Source of the DNA: Eubacteriaceae bacterium
GTDB taxonomy: Bacteria > Bacillota > Clostridia > Lachnospirales > Lachnospiraceae
Assembly: GCA_902362455.1 (NCBI GenBank)
Contig: CABIWJ010000004.1
Coordinates: 328,349 to 392,348, forward strand
Reading direction: 5' to 3'
Length of the DNA: 64,000 nt
Positions 44,215-53,090 of this stretch are shown here, piece by piece. The position numbers and the translations under genes were made by a program. The notes under the pieces were generated by a model that saw only the letters and a list, made by a program, of their open reading frames with translations, did no database searches and was not told the DNA's origin. How positions within the stretch are numbered: position 1 is the stretch's first letter; each line of letters begins with the position of its first letter.

Positions 44215-45399
44215 CTATTCATTTGACATTTTCTTCTTTTTGGCAATCTTAATATCCATTGTCATCGTAATAAGTATGTAAATTATAAATACTACACTTA
44301 ATGTGTATGCAAAACTATACGCATATGAAGACACTTTCTTTGCTACTGGTTCTATTGTATTGGCTGAAACGATGGATACAGAATACCAATTAGTATCAGG
44401 AACTATATCATAGCATATGTATCTTTTATGTTTTCCTGAACCATATGTAATTATTCCTGAACGTCCATTTTTTATTTGTTTTTTAAGTTTAGCAATTGAT
44501 TTCTCATTTTTAATATTAATTGAATCTAAAAGTACAAATAAATTTGTATTTTTGCCAACAGCATCTGGTCTGGCAACTAATATACCATCTTCCTGAGAGA
44601 TAAATGTTGTTCCAAGTTTCTCAAATGATGATGTATCAATAATCTCAGTAAATTCCTGAATATCATAATTACATATTAATGCGCCGACTATCTTATCATT
44701 TTTATAGACAGGCACACCAAGGCATATATATTCTACATTATTTTTTTCATCAGCTATAATTGTTGAAACACCATTATTTCCATTCAATATATTATCAAGA
44801 AATTCATTATGGTCATAACTAACAGAATCTCCGATTGTAAGAACCTCATCTTTATTAGCAGACACAAGACCTAATCCAACAAATTCATGTGCATTAAGAG
44901 CCTTTTCTAACAGATTTGAAGTCATATCAATATCGATTTCATCATTTTCATCATATAATAAAGATAAAGTCTTTAACACATTATACTCATCATTTATTTT
45001 AAGTCTTATTTTTTCAAGACTCTCAGATACCATTGATGTCAGATATACTTTAGTATTTTTATTAATCTGTTTCTGGACATCACTTTTGAATCCTGTAAAG
45101 GAATATGCAATGTATAAAGCTGCGATTATTAGTAAAATAAATTTATAGGTAATACATGTCCATAATAGTTTGCTAAAATCAACTATACTGGCTTTCAGAT
45201 TACCAAGATTAATTCTAGAGGACTTGCCTGATTTAGTTTTTTTATCTCTTTTTGAAGCCTCTTCTGAAGCTTTGTCAGCTTTATTAGTAGTTTTAACTTT
45301 ATTAGTTTTAACTTTATCAGTTTTAACAACATCGGTTTTAACTTCATCTGTTATATCAGTCTTATCAGTTTTTTTGATTTCTAAATTTTTTTTACTCAT
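44215..45399 (-). CDS. Cache-domain membrane sensor without output domain
   Basis: A 394-residue protein. Residues 1-65 are charged and repetitive (KTDKTDITDEVKTD, KVKTNKVKTTNKADK); a membrane segment follows (FILLIIAALYIAYSF), then an extracellular double-Cache-like domain (about 105-350) with LGVPVYKNDKIVGALICNYD and DTNWYSVSIV. A second membrane segment leads to a short basic tail ending KKKKMSNE. Relatives usually continue into GGDEF, kinase or methyl-accepting domains; here nothing follows, and the giant palindrome begins 15 bp beyond the stop. Its start overlaps the mnmA stop by one base (TAATG). Confidence 0.8.
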   Translation of the reverse strand: MSKKNLEIKKTDKTDITDEVKTDVVKTDKVKTNKVKTTNKADKASEEASKRDKKTKSGKSSRINLGNLKASIVDFSKLLWTCITYKFILLIIAALYIAYSFTGFKSDVQKQINKNTKVYLTSMVSESLEKIRLKINDEYNVLKTLSLLYDENDEIDIDMTSNLLEKALNAHEFVGLGLVSANKDEVLTIGDSVSYDHNEFLDNILNGNNGVSTIIADEKNNVEYICLGVPVYKNDKIVGALICNYDIQEFTEIIDTSSFEKLGTTFISQEDGILVARPDAVGKNTNLFVLLDSINIKNEKSIAKLKKQIKNGRSGIITYGSGKHKRYICYDIVPDTNWYSVSIVSANTIEPVAKKVSSYAYSFAYTLSVVFIIYILITMTMDIKIAKKKKMSNE

Positions 45400-46496
45400 T
45401 AGTCTATACCTCTTAAAATAGTTCCACCAAATGCAACATATTCACCATCATATACAACTACTGCCTGTCCGGGAGTTACAGCTCTTACAGGTTCCTCAAA
45501 TATACATTCTATATTGTTGCCATTCTTTTTAACATGACATTTTGTTCCACGATGGTTATAACGTATCTTGGCAATATATTCTTTATTTTCATCTACTTCT
45601 TCATCTGCCATATAATTAACATTATCAGCAATTAAAGTTGTTTTCAGAACATCTGTACTCTTTCCGATGACAACTTCATTAGATTCAGGGCGAATTTCAA
45701 TTACGAATACCGGATATCCCATAGCAAGATTCAACCCTTTTCGTTGACCAACAGTATAATTTGTAATTCCCTTATGTTGACCAATCACATTTCCGTCTAT
45801 ATCCACGAAATTACCCGGAATAATATTATTATTTGTATTTCTGCGAATGAAACTTGCGTAATCATTGTCAGGTACAAAGCATATTTCCATACTGTCAGGT
45901 TTCTTTGCAACACTTAATCCTATTTCTTCAGCAATCTTTCTTACTTCATCTTTAGTATAACCACCAATGGGCATAAGTGTATGTGACAACTGATGTTGTG
46001 TAAGATTATACAGTGCATATGTCTGATCCTTGGCAGCCGTCACTGAATTTCTTATTGTATATCTTCCGTTATTAAGTTTATCTATTCTTGCATAATGTCC
46101 GGTCGCAATATAATCAGCACCTATTTCCAGTGAACGCTGCAATAATGATTCCCACTTTACATAACGGTTACAGGCTATACATGGATTAGGAGTTCTTCCA
46201 GCCATATATTCATTTATAAAATATTTAATTACCTTTTCATTAAATTCGCTTCTGAAATTCATTACATAATAAGGAATGTCTAACATATTAGCTACGCGTC
46301 TGGCATCATCTACGGCACTTAGTCCACAACAGCCACCTTCAGCTGAAGCATCATAAGAGTCATCTTCCTGCCATATCTGCATTGTAACACCTATGACGTC
46401 ATATCCTTCTTGTTTTAACAGATATGCTGCGACAGATGAATCTACACCACCGGACATTCCAACTACAACTTTTTTATTCTTCTTAATTATTTCCAT
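45399..46496 (-). CDS. mnmA: tRNA-specific 2-thiouridylase MnmA
   Basis: The 365-residue protein has the PP-loop VVVGMSGGVDSSVAAYLLK, the catalytic cysteines in GRTPNPCIACNRYVKW and DSMEICFVPDNDY, ATGHYARID and YTVGQRKGL. It makes 2-thiouridine at tRNA position 34. The cysteine desulfurase gene lies 69 bp upstream and is the likely sulfur source. Overlap with the Cache gene is one base. Confidence 0.97.
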   Translation of the reverse strand: MEIIKKNKKVVVGMSGGVDSSVAAYLLKQEGYDVIGVTMQIWQEDDSYDASAEGGCCGLSAVDDARRVANMLDIPYYVMNFRSEFNEKVIKYFINEYMAGRTPNPCIACNRYVKWESLLQRSLEIGADYIATGHYARIDKLNNGRYTIRNSVTAAKDQTYALYNLTQHQLSHTLMPIGGYTKDEVRKIAEEIGLSVAKKPDSMEICFVPDNDYASFIRRNTNNNIIPGNFVDIDGNVIGQHKGITNYTVGQRKGLNLAMGYPVFVIEIRPESNEVVIGKSTDVLKTTLIADNVNYMADEEVDENKEYIAKIRYNHRGTKCHVKKNGNNIECIFEEPVRAVTPGQAVVVYDGEYVAFGGTILRGID

Positions 46497-46565
46497 ATCT
46501 TTGTAGTTTAATAACCATACCTTTCTAATGTAATATTAATAATTAGCTATTATACATTCAAATTC

Positions 46566-47732
46566 TTATTTTGTAAAATAACTATTATATTCTGATGATT
46601 TTTTTCTAAGTTCACTTATAATATTTTTGGTATTATTTACAACAAAATCTATTTCATCTTTGGTTGTTTCATCGGAAATCGTAAATCTTATTGATGAATA
46701 TGCAAGTTCTTCAGGAAGTCCTATCGAAATCAGGACATGCGATGGCTTACTGCTATTACTTGAACAGGCAGAACCACTTGAAGCACATATTCCTTTCATA
46801 TCTAATAATGCTAGAATTTCTGAAGCTTCTACAAACTGAAAAGAAATATTTATATTTCCCGGAAGTCTGTTACGCCTGCTTCCGTTAAGCCTTGAAAATG
46901 GTATCTCTCTTAATATTCTTTCGATAAAATAATCTCTGAGTGATACTTTGTAGCGTGCTTTATTCATCATATTATTATGAGAAAGTTCAGCAGCTTTAGC
47001 CATTCCAACAATAGATGGAACGTTCTGTGTTCCTGCCCGTAGTCCCTTTTCCTGTCCACCACCGAATAATAAAGGCACTGTTTTAACACTATCATTTATA
47101 TATAGAAAGCCAATTCCTTTTGGTCCATGGAACTTATGAGCACTGGCACTTAATAAATCGATATTCATCTGCCTAACATCTATTGGTATCTGTCCATATG
47201 CCTGAACGGCATCGGTATGAAATATTATTCCTCTCTCATGACAGATTTTACCGATTTTAGAAATAGGTTCAATTGTTCCAATCTCATTATTTGCCATCAT
47301 AACAGATACTAATATTGTTTCATCAGTAATTTCATCAATTAACCGTTGCAATTTTATCACACCATATTCGTCAACGTCAATATAAGAAATTTTAAAATCC
47401 AGGTCCTCTAAATTTTTGGACGTCTTTAGAATTGCAGGGTGTTCTATTTTCGAAGTAATAATGTGTTTACCTTTGTTTTTATATGCTTTGGCAACTGTTC
47501 TAAGTGCCCAGTTATCAGACTCTGTTCCTCCCGATGTGAAATATATCTCATCTGATGTTGCATTTATTGTATCAGAAATAATATTTCTGGCATTTTCAAT
47601 AGCATCCCTGCTTTTACCTGCAAATTCATATATACTTGATGGGTTTCCGTATAGTATTGTAAAATATTCAAGCATTTCATCTACCACTTCTTTTTTTGTC
47701 TTTGTAGTAGCTGCGTTATCCATATAAATCAT
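46566..47732 (-). CDS. Cysteine desulfurase (NifS/IscS type)
   Basis: The 388-residue PLP enzyme has MDNAATT, FTSGGTESDNWAL, the PLP lysine in SASAHKFHGPKGIGFLY and the persulfide Cys in SGSACSSNSSKPSHVL. It frees sulfur from cysteine for thiolation and iron-sulfur clusters. With mnmA directly downstream, a main role in tRNA thiolation is likely. GGAGG is six bases before ATG 47732. No iscU is adjacent. Confidence 0.95.
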   Translation of the reverse strand: MIYMDNAATTKTKKEVVDEMLEYFTILYGNPSSIYEFAGKSRDAIENARNIISDTINATSDEIYFTSGGTESDNWALRTVAKAYKNKGKHIITSKIEHPAILKTSKNLEDLDFKISYIDVDEYGVIKLQRLIDEITDETILVSVMMANNEIGTIEPISKIGKICHERGIIFHTDAVQAYGQIPIDVRQMNIDLLSASAHKFHGPKGIGFLYINDSVKTVPLLFGGGQEKGLRAGTQNVPSIVGMAKAAELSHNNMMNKARYKVSLRDYFIERILREIPFSRLNGSRRNRLPGNINISFQFVEASEILALLDMKGICASSGSACSSNSSKPSHVLISIGLPEELAYSSIRFTISDETTKDEIDFVVNNTKNIISELRKKSSEYNSYFTK

Positions 47733-47830
47733 TTTTTACCTCCACATCTATAATTCCCGTTATAACAAAGTAATTTTGAATACATATAATAAATGCTACA
47801 TATAATTTCAAAAAAGAGTTCCGTTTCAAA

Positions 47831-49348
47831 ATGAATAAATCATATATATCAACATTTACAAAAAGCAGTATAATCAAAGGAACGATTATTTTAACTTTTG
47901 CAGGTTTTATAACAAGAATAATTGGCTTTTTATTTAGAATATTCCTTACAGGCAAAATTGGTGCAGAGGGTCTTGGAATTTATCAATTAATTTTTCCAAT
48001 ACAAATTGTCTGTTTTTCATTTTGTACTATGGGTTTTGAAATGGCTATATCTAAGCTCGTGGCTGCAAACAGAAAATCTTCTGATAATGCCGGATTATAT
48101 TATCTTATAAGTGGAATATTAATGTCTGTTATTATCTCAGTAGTAATTACCGTTATTGTATTTACTAATTCTGACTATATAGCAAGAAGATTATTATTAG
48201 AGCCAAGATGTTCAGAGCTTGTTATGTATATGAGCCTATCTATTCCGTTAGCCAGTATTCATTCCTGTATATGCGGTTATTATCTTGGAATAAAGAATTC
48301 ACGTATTCCGGCATTAACTCAGGTTATCGAACAGCTAATCAGAGTAATTTCAATTTATTTAATAATTATGCTCTTTGAAAAATATAATTACAGAGTTACT
48401 CCTGTAGTGGCTGTTATGGGTTCGGTTATTGGTGAACTTTCTTCTACTATTTACTGTGTCTTAAGTATTAATAAGAATTTAAGAAAGAACTTTAAATACT
48501 CTGTATTCTATCAGAAAATCAAGTATGTATCAAAAGAACTTTTTATGTTGTCATTCCCGCTCACATTGAATAAGTTAATGTTAAGTATATTGCAAAGCAT
48601 ACAAAGTGTACTGGTTCCAAGCATGTTAATCACTTATGGGTTATCCTCTAAAGATGCCCTTAGTATATATGGTATAATTCTTGGACTTGTACTGCCATTA
48701 ATAATGTTTCCAAGTGCTATCGTTAATTCTATGGCATTACTCCTGCTTCCTGCAATTTCAGAAGCTGACAGCAATAATAATACTGACAAAATACAAATAG
48801 CAACCAAAAAAGCGACTTTCTTTAGTATTGTATTTGGAATATTGTGTCTTGGCATATTTGCAAGGTATGGTAATGAAATATCATTACTTCTATTCAGGAA
48901 TAATTCCGGTGAATATATTAGTAGTTTAGGACTTATCTGTCCGTTTATATTCGTTACTGCAACTATGGCAAGTACCATCAATGGTCTTGGACATACGGAG
49001 ATAACATTTATACATAATATTGTCTCTACATTAATTCAGATTTTATCAATTATATTTCTTATACCCAGATATGGTATAAACGGATATATTACAGGCTTGA
49101 TAATCAGCACAGTAATTAGTGCAATAAGTCATTATATTTCAATGTACCGTCTGATTAAATTTAAGTTAAATATCATGAAAACATTCATATATCCCTTTAT
49201 CGTTATATTTCTGCTAATTAAAATATGTGATTTTGTATTTTTAAATATAAGTGCTTTAAACACTATATACGCTTTTATATGCTCTGGGGTAGTTATCTGT
49301 ATATTATATAGCCTGATTTATATAAATATTTTCAAAAATTTAAATTAG
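47831..49348 (+). CDS. SpoVB-like MATE/MOP-superfamily flippase
   Basis: A 505-residue protein with about 14 membrane segments beginning SIIKGTIILTFAGFITRIIGFLFRIFLTGKIGAEGLGIYQL, which is characteristic of SpoVB-type flippases, and NGLGHTEITFIHNIVSTLIQI later. Relatives are lipid-II or polysaccharide flippases, and SpoVB is used for the spore cortex. The ribosome site is weak. It is divergent from nifS. Confidence 0.85.
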   Translation: MNKSYISTFTKSSIIKGTIILTFAGFITRIIGFLFRIFLTGKIGAEGLGIYQLIFPIQIVCFSFCTMGFEMAISKLVAANRKSSDNAGLYYLISGILMSVIISVVITVIVFTNSDYIARRLLLEPRCSELVMYMSLSIPLASIHSCICGYYLGIKNSRIPALTQVIEQLIRVISIYLIIMLFEKYNYRVTPVVAVMGSVIGELSSTIYCVLSINKNLRKNFKYSVFYQKIKYVSKELFMLSFPLTLNKLMLSILQSIQSVLVPSMLITYGLSSKDALSIYGIILGLVLPLIMFPSAIVNSMALLLLPAISEADSNNNTDKIQIATKKATFFSIVFGILCLGIFARYGNEISLLLFRNNSGEYISSLGLICPFIFVTATMASTINGLGHTEITFIHNIVSTLIQILSIIFLIPRYGINGYITGLIISTVISAISHYISMYRLIKFKLNIMKTFIYPFIVIFLLIKICDFVFLNISALNTIYAFICSGVVICILYSLIYINIFKNLN

Positions 49349-49455
49349 ATTTTTAAAATATTATATATTACGTTGAAGCCAGGAAGACTTCAGTCCATAA
49401 ACGTTATATTGAATGTATTTGTGAATACTATATATATATCGTTATGATATCAATG

Positions 49456-50220
49456 TTAAATAAATTCTGTCATATATTTCTGAAACCTCAAAGGAAGCAT
49501 CTGAGTCTGAAATTTAATATTAGTTCTCTCTTTTATAGCAATGCTTTGACAGAATTTCTTATACAGATTACTATACAATTCTTCATACGAAGAGATTTCA
49601 AGCTCCTTATCTGACAGAAAATCACCTGAGACTATAATCCATTCTTGATATTCAGGATGGACTACACATAAGTTTCTGATTTCATCATATATGATAAAAT
49701 TCTCATTTGGTAAACGGTCAGCAAAATGCGGTGCAATAAAGGTTATAATATTATTCTTTGGACCAATTTTAGAAAAGAGAATATCTCCGTTTAATTCTTG
49801 AAATCTTAGAAAACCTTTAAGATGTAAAATTTCATTATTTACCTCTCGTGCCATTTTAAATACATTATTTACGTAATTATCTGATAAATCATTTATAAGA
49901 TTTAGTTTATTCTTCATTGATAACCCTTTTACAATCATATGATATACGTTGTCTGCTTTATTATTGTTCCGGCTTGCAATACACTGACATATTATGATAT
50001 AGCAGTGTTCACCAAATTCACGTATAAGAGTCCTTGCAACCTTTAATGCTTTAACATCATCAGAAGTAATATTTATATATTCCGTAAAGAATTCAAGATT
50101 ATCATCCGCACAAGTTCTCATAATAGTATCATTATGATTATATTTACATTCATATGCTGTATATATTGCAGTAAATATCCCCTCTATTGAATCTTCACAA
50201 TATAATACTTTTTTTCTCAT
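49456..50220 (-). CDS. TIGR03915-type putative DNA metabolism protein
   Basis: About 254 residues. The pattern VLYCEDSIEGIFTAIYTAYE, a helical middle and LHLKGFLRFQELNGDILFSKIGPKNNIITFIAPHFADRLPNENFIIYD...VVHPEYQEW matches the family always paired with the radical SAM repair protein directly upstream. In some genomes it is fused to a uracil-DNA-glycosylase-like domain; here that domain is absent. GGAG is six bases before ATG 50220; an ATG four codons earlier overlaps that site. It lies 24 bp after the radical SAM gene, inside the LexA-controlled unit. Confidence 0.85.
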   Translation of the reverse strand: MRKKVLYCEDSIEGIFTAIYTAYECKYNHNDTIMRTCADDNLEFFTEYINITSDDVKALKVARTLIREFGEHCYIIICQCIASRNNNKADNVYHMIVKGLSMKNKLNLINDLSDNYVNNVFKMAREVNNEILHLKGFLRFQELNGDILFSKIGPKNNIITFIAPHFADRLPNENFIIYDEIRNLCVVHPEYQEWIIVSGDFLSDKELEISSYEELYSNLYKKFCQSIAIKERTNIKFQTQMLPLRFQKYMTEFI

Positions 50221-50244
50221 ACTAATCTCCATTCCGCAGCAATA

Positions 50245-51543
50245 TTAGTCATTCGTATCATCAAATAATGACAATTGTTTATAAGTTACATTATCCACAG
50301 AAAATGGATACCTGTCTTTAGGATCAATTATATTTCTTACTATATAATCTTCATCAATTTTAGTATTATACATCATCTTTCCATTACATGTAATGAAGTA
50401 TAATGCTCTTTTTAATACCACTCCGATTTTCTTCAAATCTTCAAATGACAGATTACCACTTCGTCTGGCATATACTATTCTCTTTGCACTTTTAACTCCG
50501 ACTCCCGGTATTCTTAATAAAGTATTATAATCAGCCTTATTTATCTCAATAGGAAACAGCTCTAAATGTCTTATAGCCCAGTTACACTTAGGATCTAATA
50601 ATACGTTGAAATTCGGACGTTCTTCACTAAGCAGTTCATTTGATTTAAAGCCATAGAATCTTAGAAGAAAGTCTGCCTGATATAGCCTGTGTTCACGCAA
50701 TAACGGCGGACCGCTTGTAAGTACAGGCAGATTCTTATCGTTGTTGACATTGACAAATGCTGAATAGAATACGCGCTTTAAATCATACTTATTATAAAGT
50801 GCTTCTGCTATGGTTATAATCTGGTAGTCACTTTCAGGTGTAGCACCGACTATCATCTGGGTTGACTGTCCTGCCGAAACGAACTTAGGTGCGTTCTTAT
50901 ATAACATCATTTCATTCTTATTCTGTATAATTCCATTCTTAATCTGTTTCATCGGTTTTAATATATTATTTCTATGCTTATTAGGTGCAAGATTTCTTAA
51001 GCCCTCTGCAGTAGGAAGTTCCATATTTACACTCATTCTGTCAGCTAGCAATCCGGTACTTTGTATTATCTCGGGAGATGCTCCGGGAATGGCTTTTACA
51101 TGTATATAACCATTAAAATTATATTCATTTCTAAGTTTATATATTGTTCTATAGATTAACTCCATAGTGTAATCAGGAGATTTAATAATTCCTGAACTTA
51201 AAAACAATCCCTCAATATAATTTCGCCTGTAAAACTGCATAGTAAGCTCGCATACCTCTTCTGGTGTAAATGTTACCCTTTCTACATCATTAGAACATCT
51301 GTTTATACAATATTTGCAATCATAAATGCACTCATTAGTAAATAAAATCTTTAAAAGTGATATACAACGTCCATCGGCTGAAAAACTATGGCATATCCCT
51401 CCCTTTACTGCATTACCGATATCTTTTCCATTGCCTTTTCTGCCTGTACCACTGCTGGTACAGGCAACATCATATTTGGCAGCATCACTTAATACCTCAA
51501 GTTTATGAAATATATTCTTTCCATTAGTAATTGTATAATCCAT
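50245..51543 (-). CDS. Putative DNA modification/repair radical SAM protein (TIGR03916 type)
   Basis: About 432 residues. The radical SAM cluster motif CIYDCKYC (C-x3-C-x2-C) follows GGICHSFSADGRCISLLKILFTNE. A helix-hairpin-helix DNA-binding motif is at about 342-362 (LLRIPGVGVKSAKRIVYARR). The C terminus is KQLSLFDDTND, with QLSLF (423-427) matching the sliding-clamp-binding pentapeptide. GAGGTG before ATG 51543 decides the start; the reading from 51603 has no site. Two LexA boxes precede it. The substrate lesion is unknown. Confidence 0.88.
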   Translation of the reverse strand: MDYTITNGKNIFHKLEVLSDAAKYDVACTSSGTGRKGNGKDIGNAVKGGICHSFSADGRCISLLKILFTNECIYDCKYCINRCSNDVERVTFTPEEVCELTMQFYRRNYIEGLFLSSGIIKSPDYTMELIYRTIYKLRNEYNFNGYIHVKAIPGASPEIIQSTGLLADRMSVNMELPTAEGLRNLAPNKHRNNILKPMKQIKNGIIQNKNEMMLYKNAPKFVSAGQSTQMIVGATPESDYQIITIAEALYNKYDLKRVFYSAFVNVNNDKNLPVLTSGPPLLREHRLYQADFLLRFYGFKSNELLSEERPNFNVLLDPKCNWAIRHLELFPIEINKADYNTLLRIPGVGVKSAKRIVYARRSGNLSFEDLKKIGVVLKRALYFITCNGKMMYNTKIDEDYIVRNIIDPKDRYPFSVDNVTYKQLSLFDDTND

Positions 51544-51552
51544 ATTACACCT

Positions 51553-51566
51553 CGAACATATGTTTG
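51553..51566. promoter_or_regulatory. LexA box in the radical SAM operon 5' UTR
   Basis: CGAACATATGTTTG fits the CGAAC-N4-GTTYG LexA consensus and lies ten bp before the start codon, overlapping the ribosome site. Confidence 0.88.
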
Positions 51567-51574
51567 ATATAAAT

Positions 51575-51603
51575 ATAATATCACAATTCTTAATCGAACA
51601 CAA
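51575..51603 (-). promoter_or_regulatory. Promoter of the radical SAM repair operon
   Basis: On the minus strand TTGTGT (51598-51603), a 17-bp spacer and TATTAT (51575-51580); the -35 element lies inside the upstream LexA box. Confidence 0.68.
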
Positions 51604-51608
51604 GTTCT
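51595..51608. promoter_or_regulatory. LexA box over the -35 element of the radical SAM operon
   Basis: CGAACACAAGTTCT contains GAAC-N4-GTTC and covers the -35 hexamer of the predicted promoter. Confidence 0.82.
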
Positions 51609-51725
51609 TTTTTTGATTTATTTTAACAGTTTATTTTAAGACTTGTTATGATTGTCGCAATTATATACTTAAAGCATACGATGGATAAATTACAATAATG
51701 TTCTATATGATTAATAATTAAAAAA

Positions 51726-51866
51726 AATAAAGAATGTCGCTTGTGACATTCTCCTCATGCGGCGGGTTGCTATAGCAACATTTTCTGCTCCGTCGCAGTG
51801 CGATCCTCGCGGAGTGTTTTTTATTTAACAGGACAATTTCAACGAAATTTTCTGGTAAGTAAAAAA
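51726..51866. repeat. 141-bp structured dispersed repeat, copy B
   Basis: Gapless match to 19683-19823 with 11 differences. The first hairpin is GAATGTCG-CTTG-TGACATTC (one G-T pair), GTTGCTATAGCAAC is unchanged and the terminal stem has decayed slightly on its left side (TTTTTTATTTAACAG). Its right end AAAAAA is again the T-tract of a terminator, here that of metA. Confidence 0.88.
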
Positions 51867-51899
51867 GCAATCTCCAGGTTTCAATAGCCAAAAGATTGC
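51861..51899 (-). terminator. metA terminator
   Basis: On the minus strand GCAATCT and AGATTGC pair and run into TTTTTTAC; the T-tract is shared with the 141-bp repeat. Confidence 0.82.
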
Positions 51900-51945
51900 T
51901 TTTATTATTTCATTATTTTATTATTATATTAATTAAATTTACTTT

Positions 51946-52878
51946 CTACTTCCCACTATTTTCTGATGTATCAATCAAATCATAAGGTGTCAACTGGTAT
52001 ACATAATAATTAAGCCAGTTTGTATATATCGCATTTGCATGTGCTCTCCATGTAAGTAATGGTGGATTGTCAGGATTATCGTCTTTATAGTAATTATAAG
52101 GGATATGTATAGAAAGTCCTTTCTCTAAGTCCCTCTTATACTCGATATCTAAAGTCATTCTGTCATATTCAGGATGTCCTGTCATAAAAATCTGTTTGCC
52201 ATCTTCAGCAATAATTATAAATGGACCTGCTTCATCTGATTCAGCAAGTACTGTCAGGTTCTTATTAGCTTTAATATCTTCTGGTAAGACACCAATATGT
52301 CTTGAATGAGGAGCTAGAAATACGTCATCAAAACCTCTCATTAATGGGACTTTTCTATGAATAACTCTGTGTTCATAGATTCCAAAACATTTCTCAGGTA
52401 ATCTTACTGTAGGAATATTATAATGATAATATAATCCTGCCAATGCACCCCAGCAGATATGAAGAGTTGATGTAACATTAGTTTTTGTGAAGTCCATAAT
52501 CTTTTTCATCTCGTCCCAGTAATCAACATCCTCATATGCGTAATCATCTAATGGTGCACCAGTAATAATGAAACCATCGAATTTCTTATGTTTTATTTCG
52601 TCAAATGTACTGTAAAACTGATTCAAATGACTTGCAGGAGTATTCTTCGAAATATGTGAAGCTATATGGACAAAAGTCACATCAACCTGTAATGGTGTAT
52701 TTGATAACGCTCTTAATAACTGAATTTCTGTTTCATGTTTTAAAGGCATAAGATTTAATATTGCAATCTTTAATGGACGGATATCCTGTCTTATAGCCCT
52801 GGTTTCGTCCATTATAAATATATTTTCTTGTTCGATTACCGCTTTCGCAGGTAAATCGGATTTTACTTTAATTGGCAT
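51946..52878 (-). CDS. metA: Homoserine O-acyltransferase (MetA family)
   Basis: About 310 residues with MetA motifs: ILNLMPLKHETEIQLLR, the catalytic Cys in HICWGALAGLYYHY (about residue 142), FLAPHSRHIG and the catalytic His in MTGHPEYDRMTL. It activates homoserine for methionine synthesis. The residue that separates acetyl- from succinyl-CoA users (111: Glu in acetyl users, Gly in succinyl users) is Asp111 here (GAPLDDYAYED), so acetyl-CoA is more likely. The GGAG in the longer reading (start 52890) serves ATG 52878. It lies at the end of a run with ligA, rluF and metH. Confidence 0.93.
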   Translation of the reverse strand: MPIKVKSDLPAKAVIEQENIFIMDETRAIRQDIRPLKIAILNLMPLKHETEIQLLRALSNTPLQVDVTFVHIASHISKNTPASHLNQFYSTFDEIKHKKFDGFIITGAPLDDYAYEDVDYWDEMKKIMDFTKTNVTSTLHICWGALAGLYYHYNIPTVRLPEKCFGIYEHRVIHRKVPLMRGFDDVFLAPHSRHIGVLPEDIKANKNLTVLAESDEAGPFIIIAEDGKQIFMTGHPEYDRMTLDIEYKRDLEKGLSIHIPYNYYKDDNPDNPPLLTWRAHANAIYTNWLNYYVYQLTPYDLIDTSENSGK

Positions 52879-52953
52879 ATTATTCTCCATTCCGCAGACG
52901 TTATTGTCAGAGAAACCTCGAGCTGAATATTAAATTCCGCTCCACGATAAAAG

Positions 52954-53015
52954 CTAATTTGTGACGCCTACGGCACAAATTAGTTATAAAAAAATAATCG
53001 CATCAGCATTATTTT
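52954..53015 (-). terminator. Two hairpins between ligA and metA
   Basis: CTAATTTGTG/CACAAATTAG (52954-52983) followed on the minus strand by CTTTTAT, and AAAATAAT/ATTATTTT (52991-53015). They probably terminate ligA transcription. I saw no SAM or T-box riboswitch in this metA leader. Confidence 0.6.
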
Positions 53016-53090
53016 TTCACTATTCTCCTATATAAATACTATTACATAAATACAATTTTAATCAGTTCAATGATTATAATACAAAATTCT

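Noticed and set aside
52880..53090. SAM or T-box riboswitch before metA
   Set aside because: Only two plain hairpins are present; no S-box core or T-box sequence.
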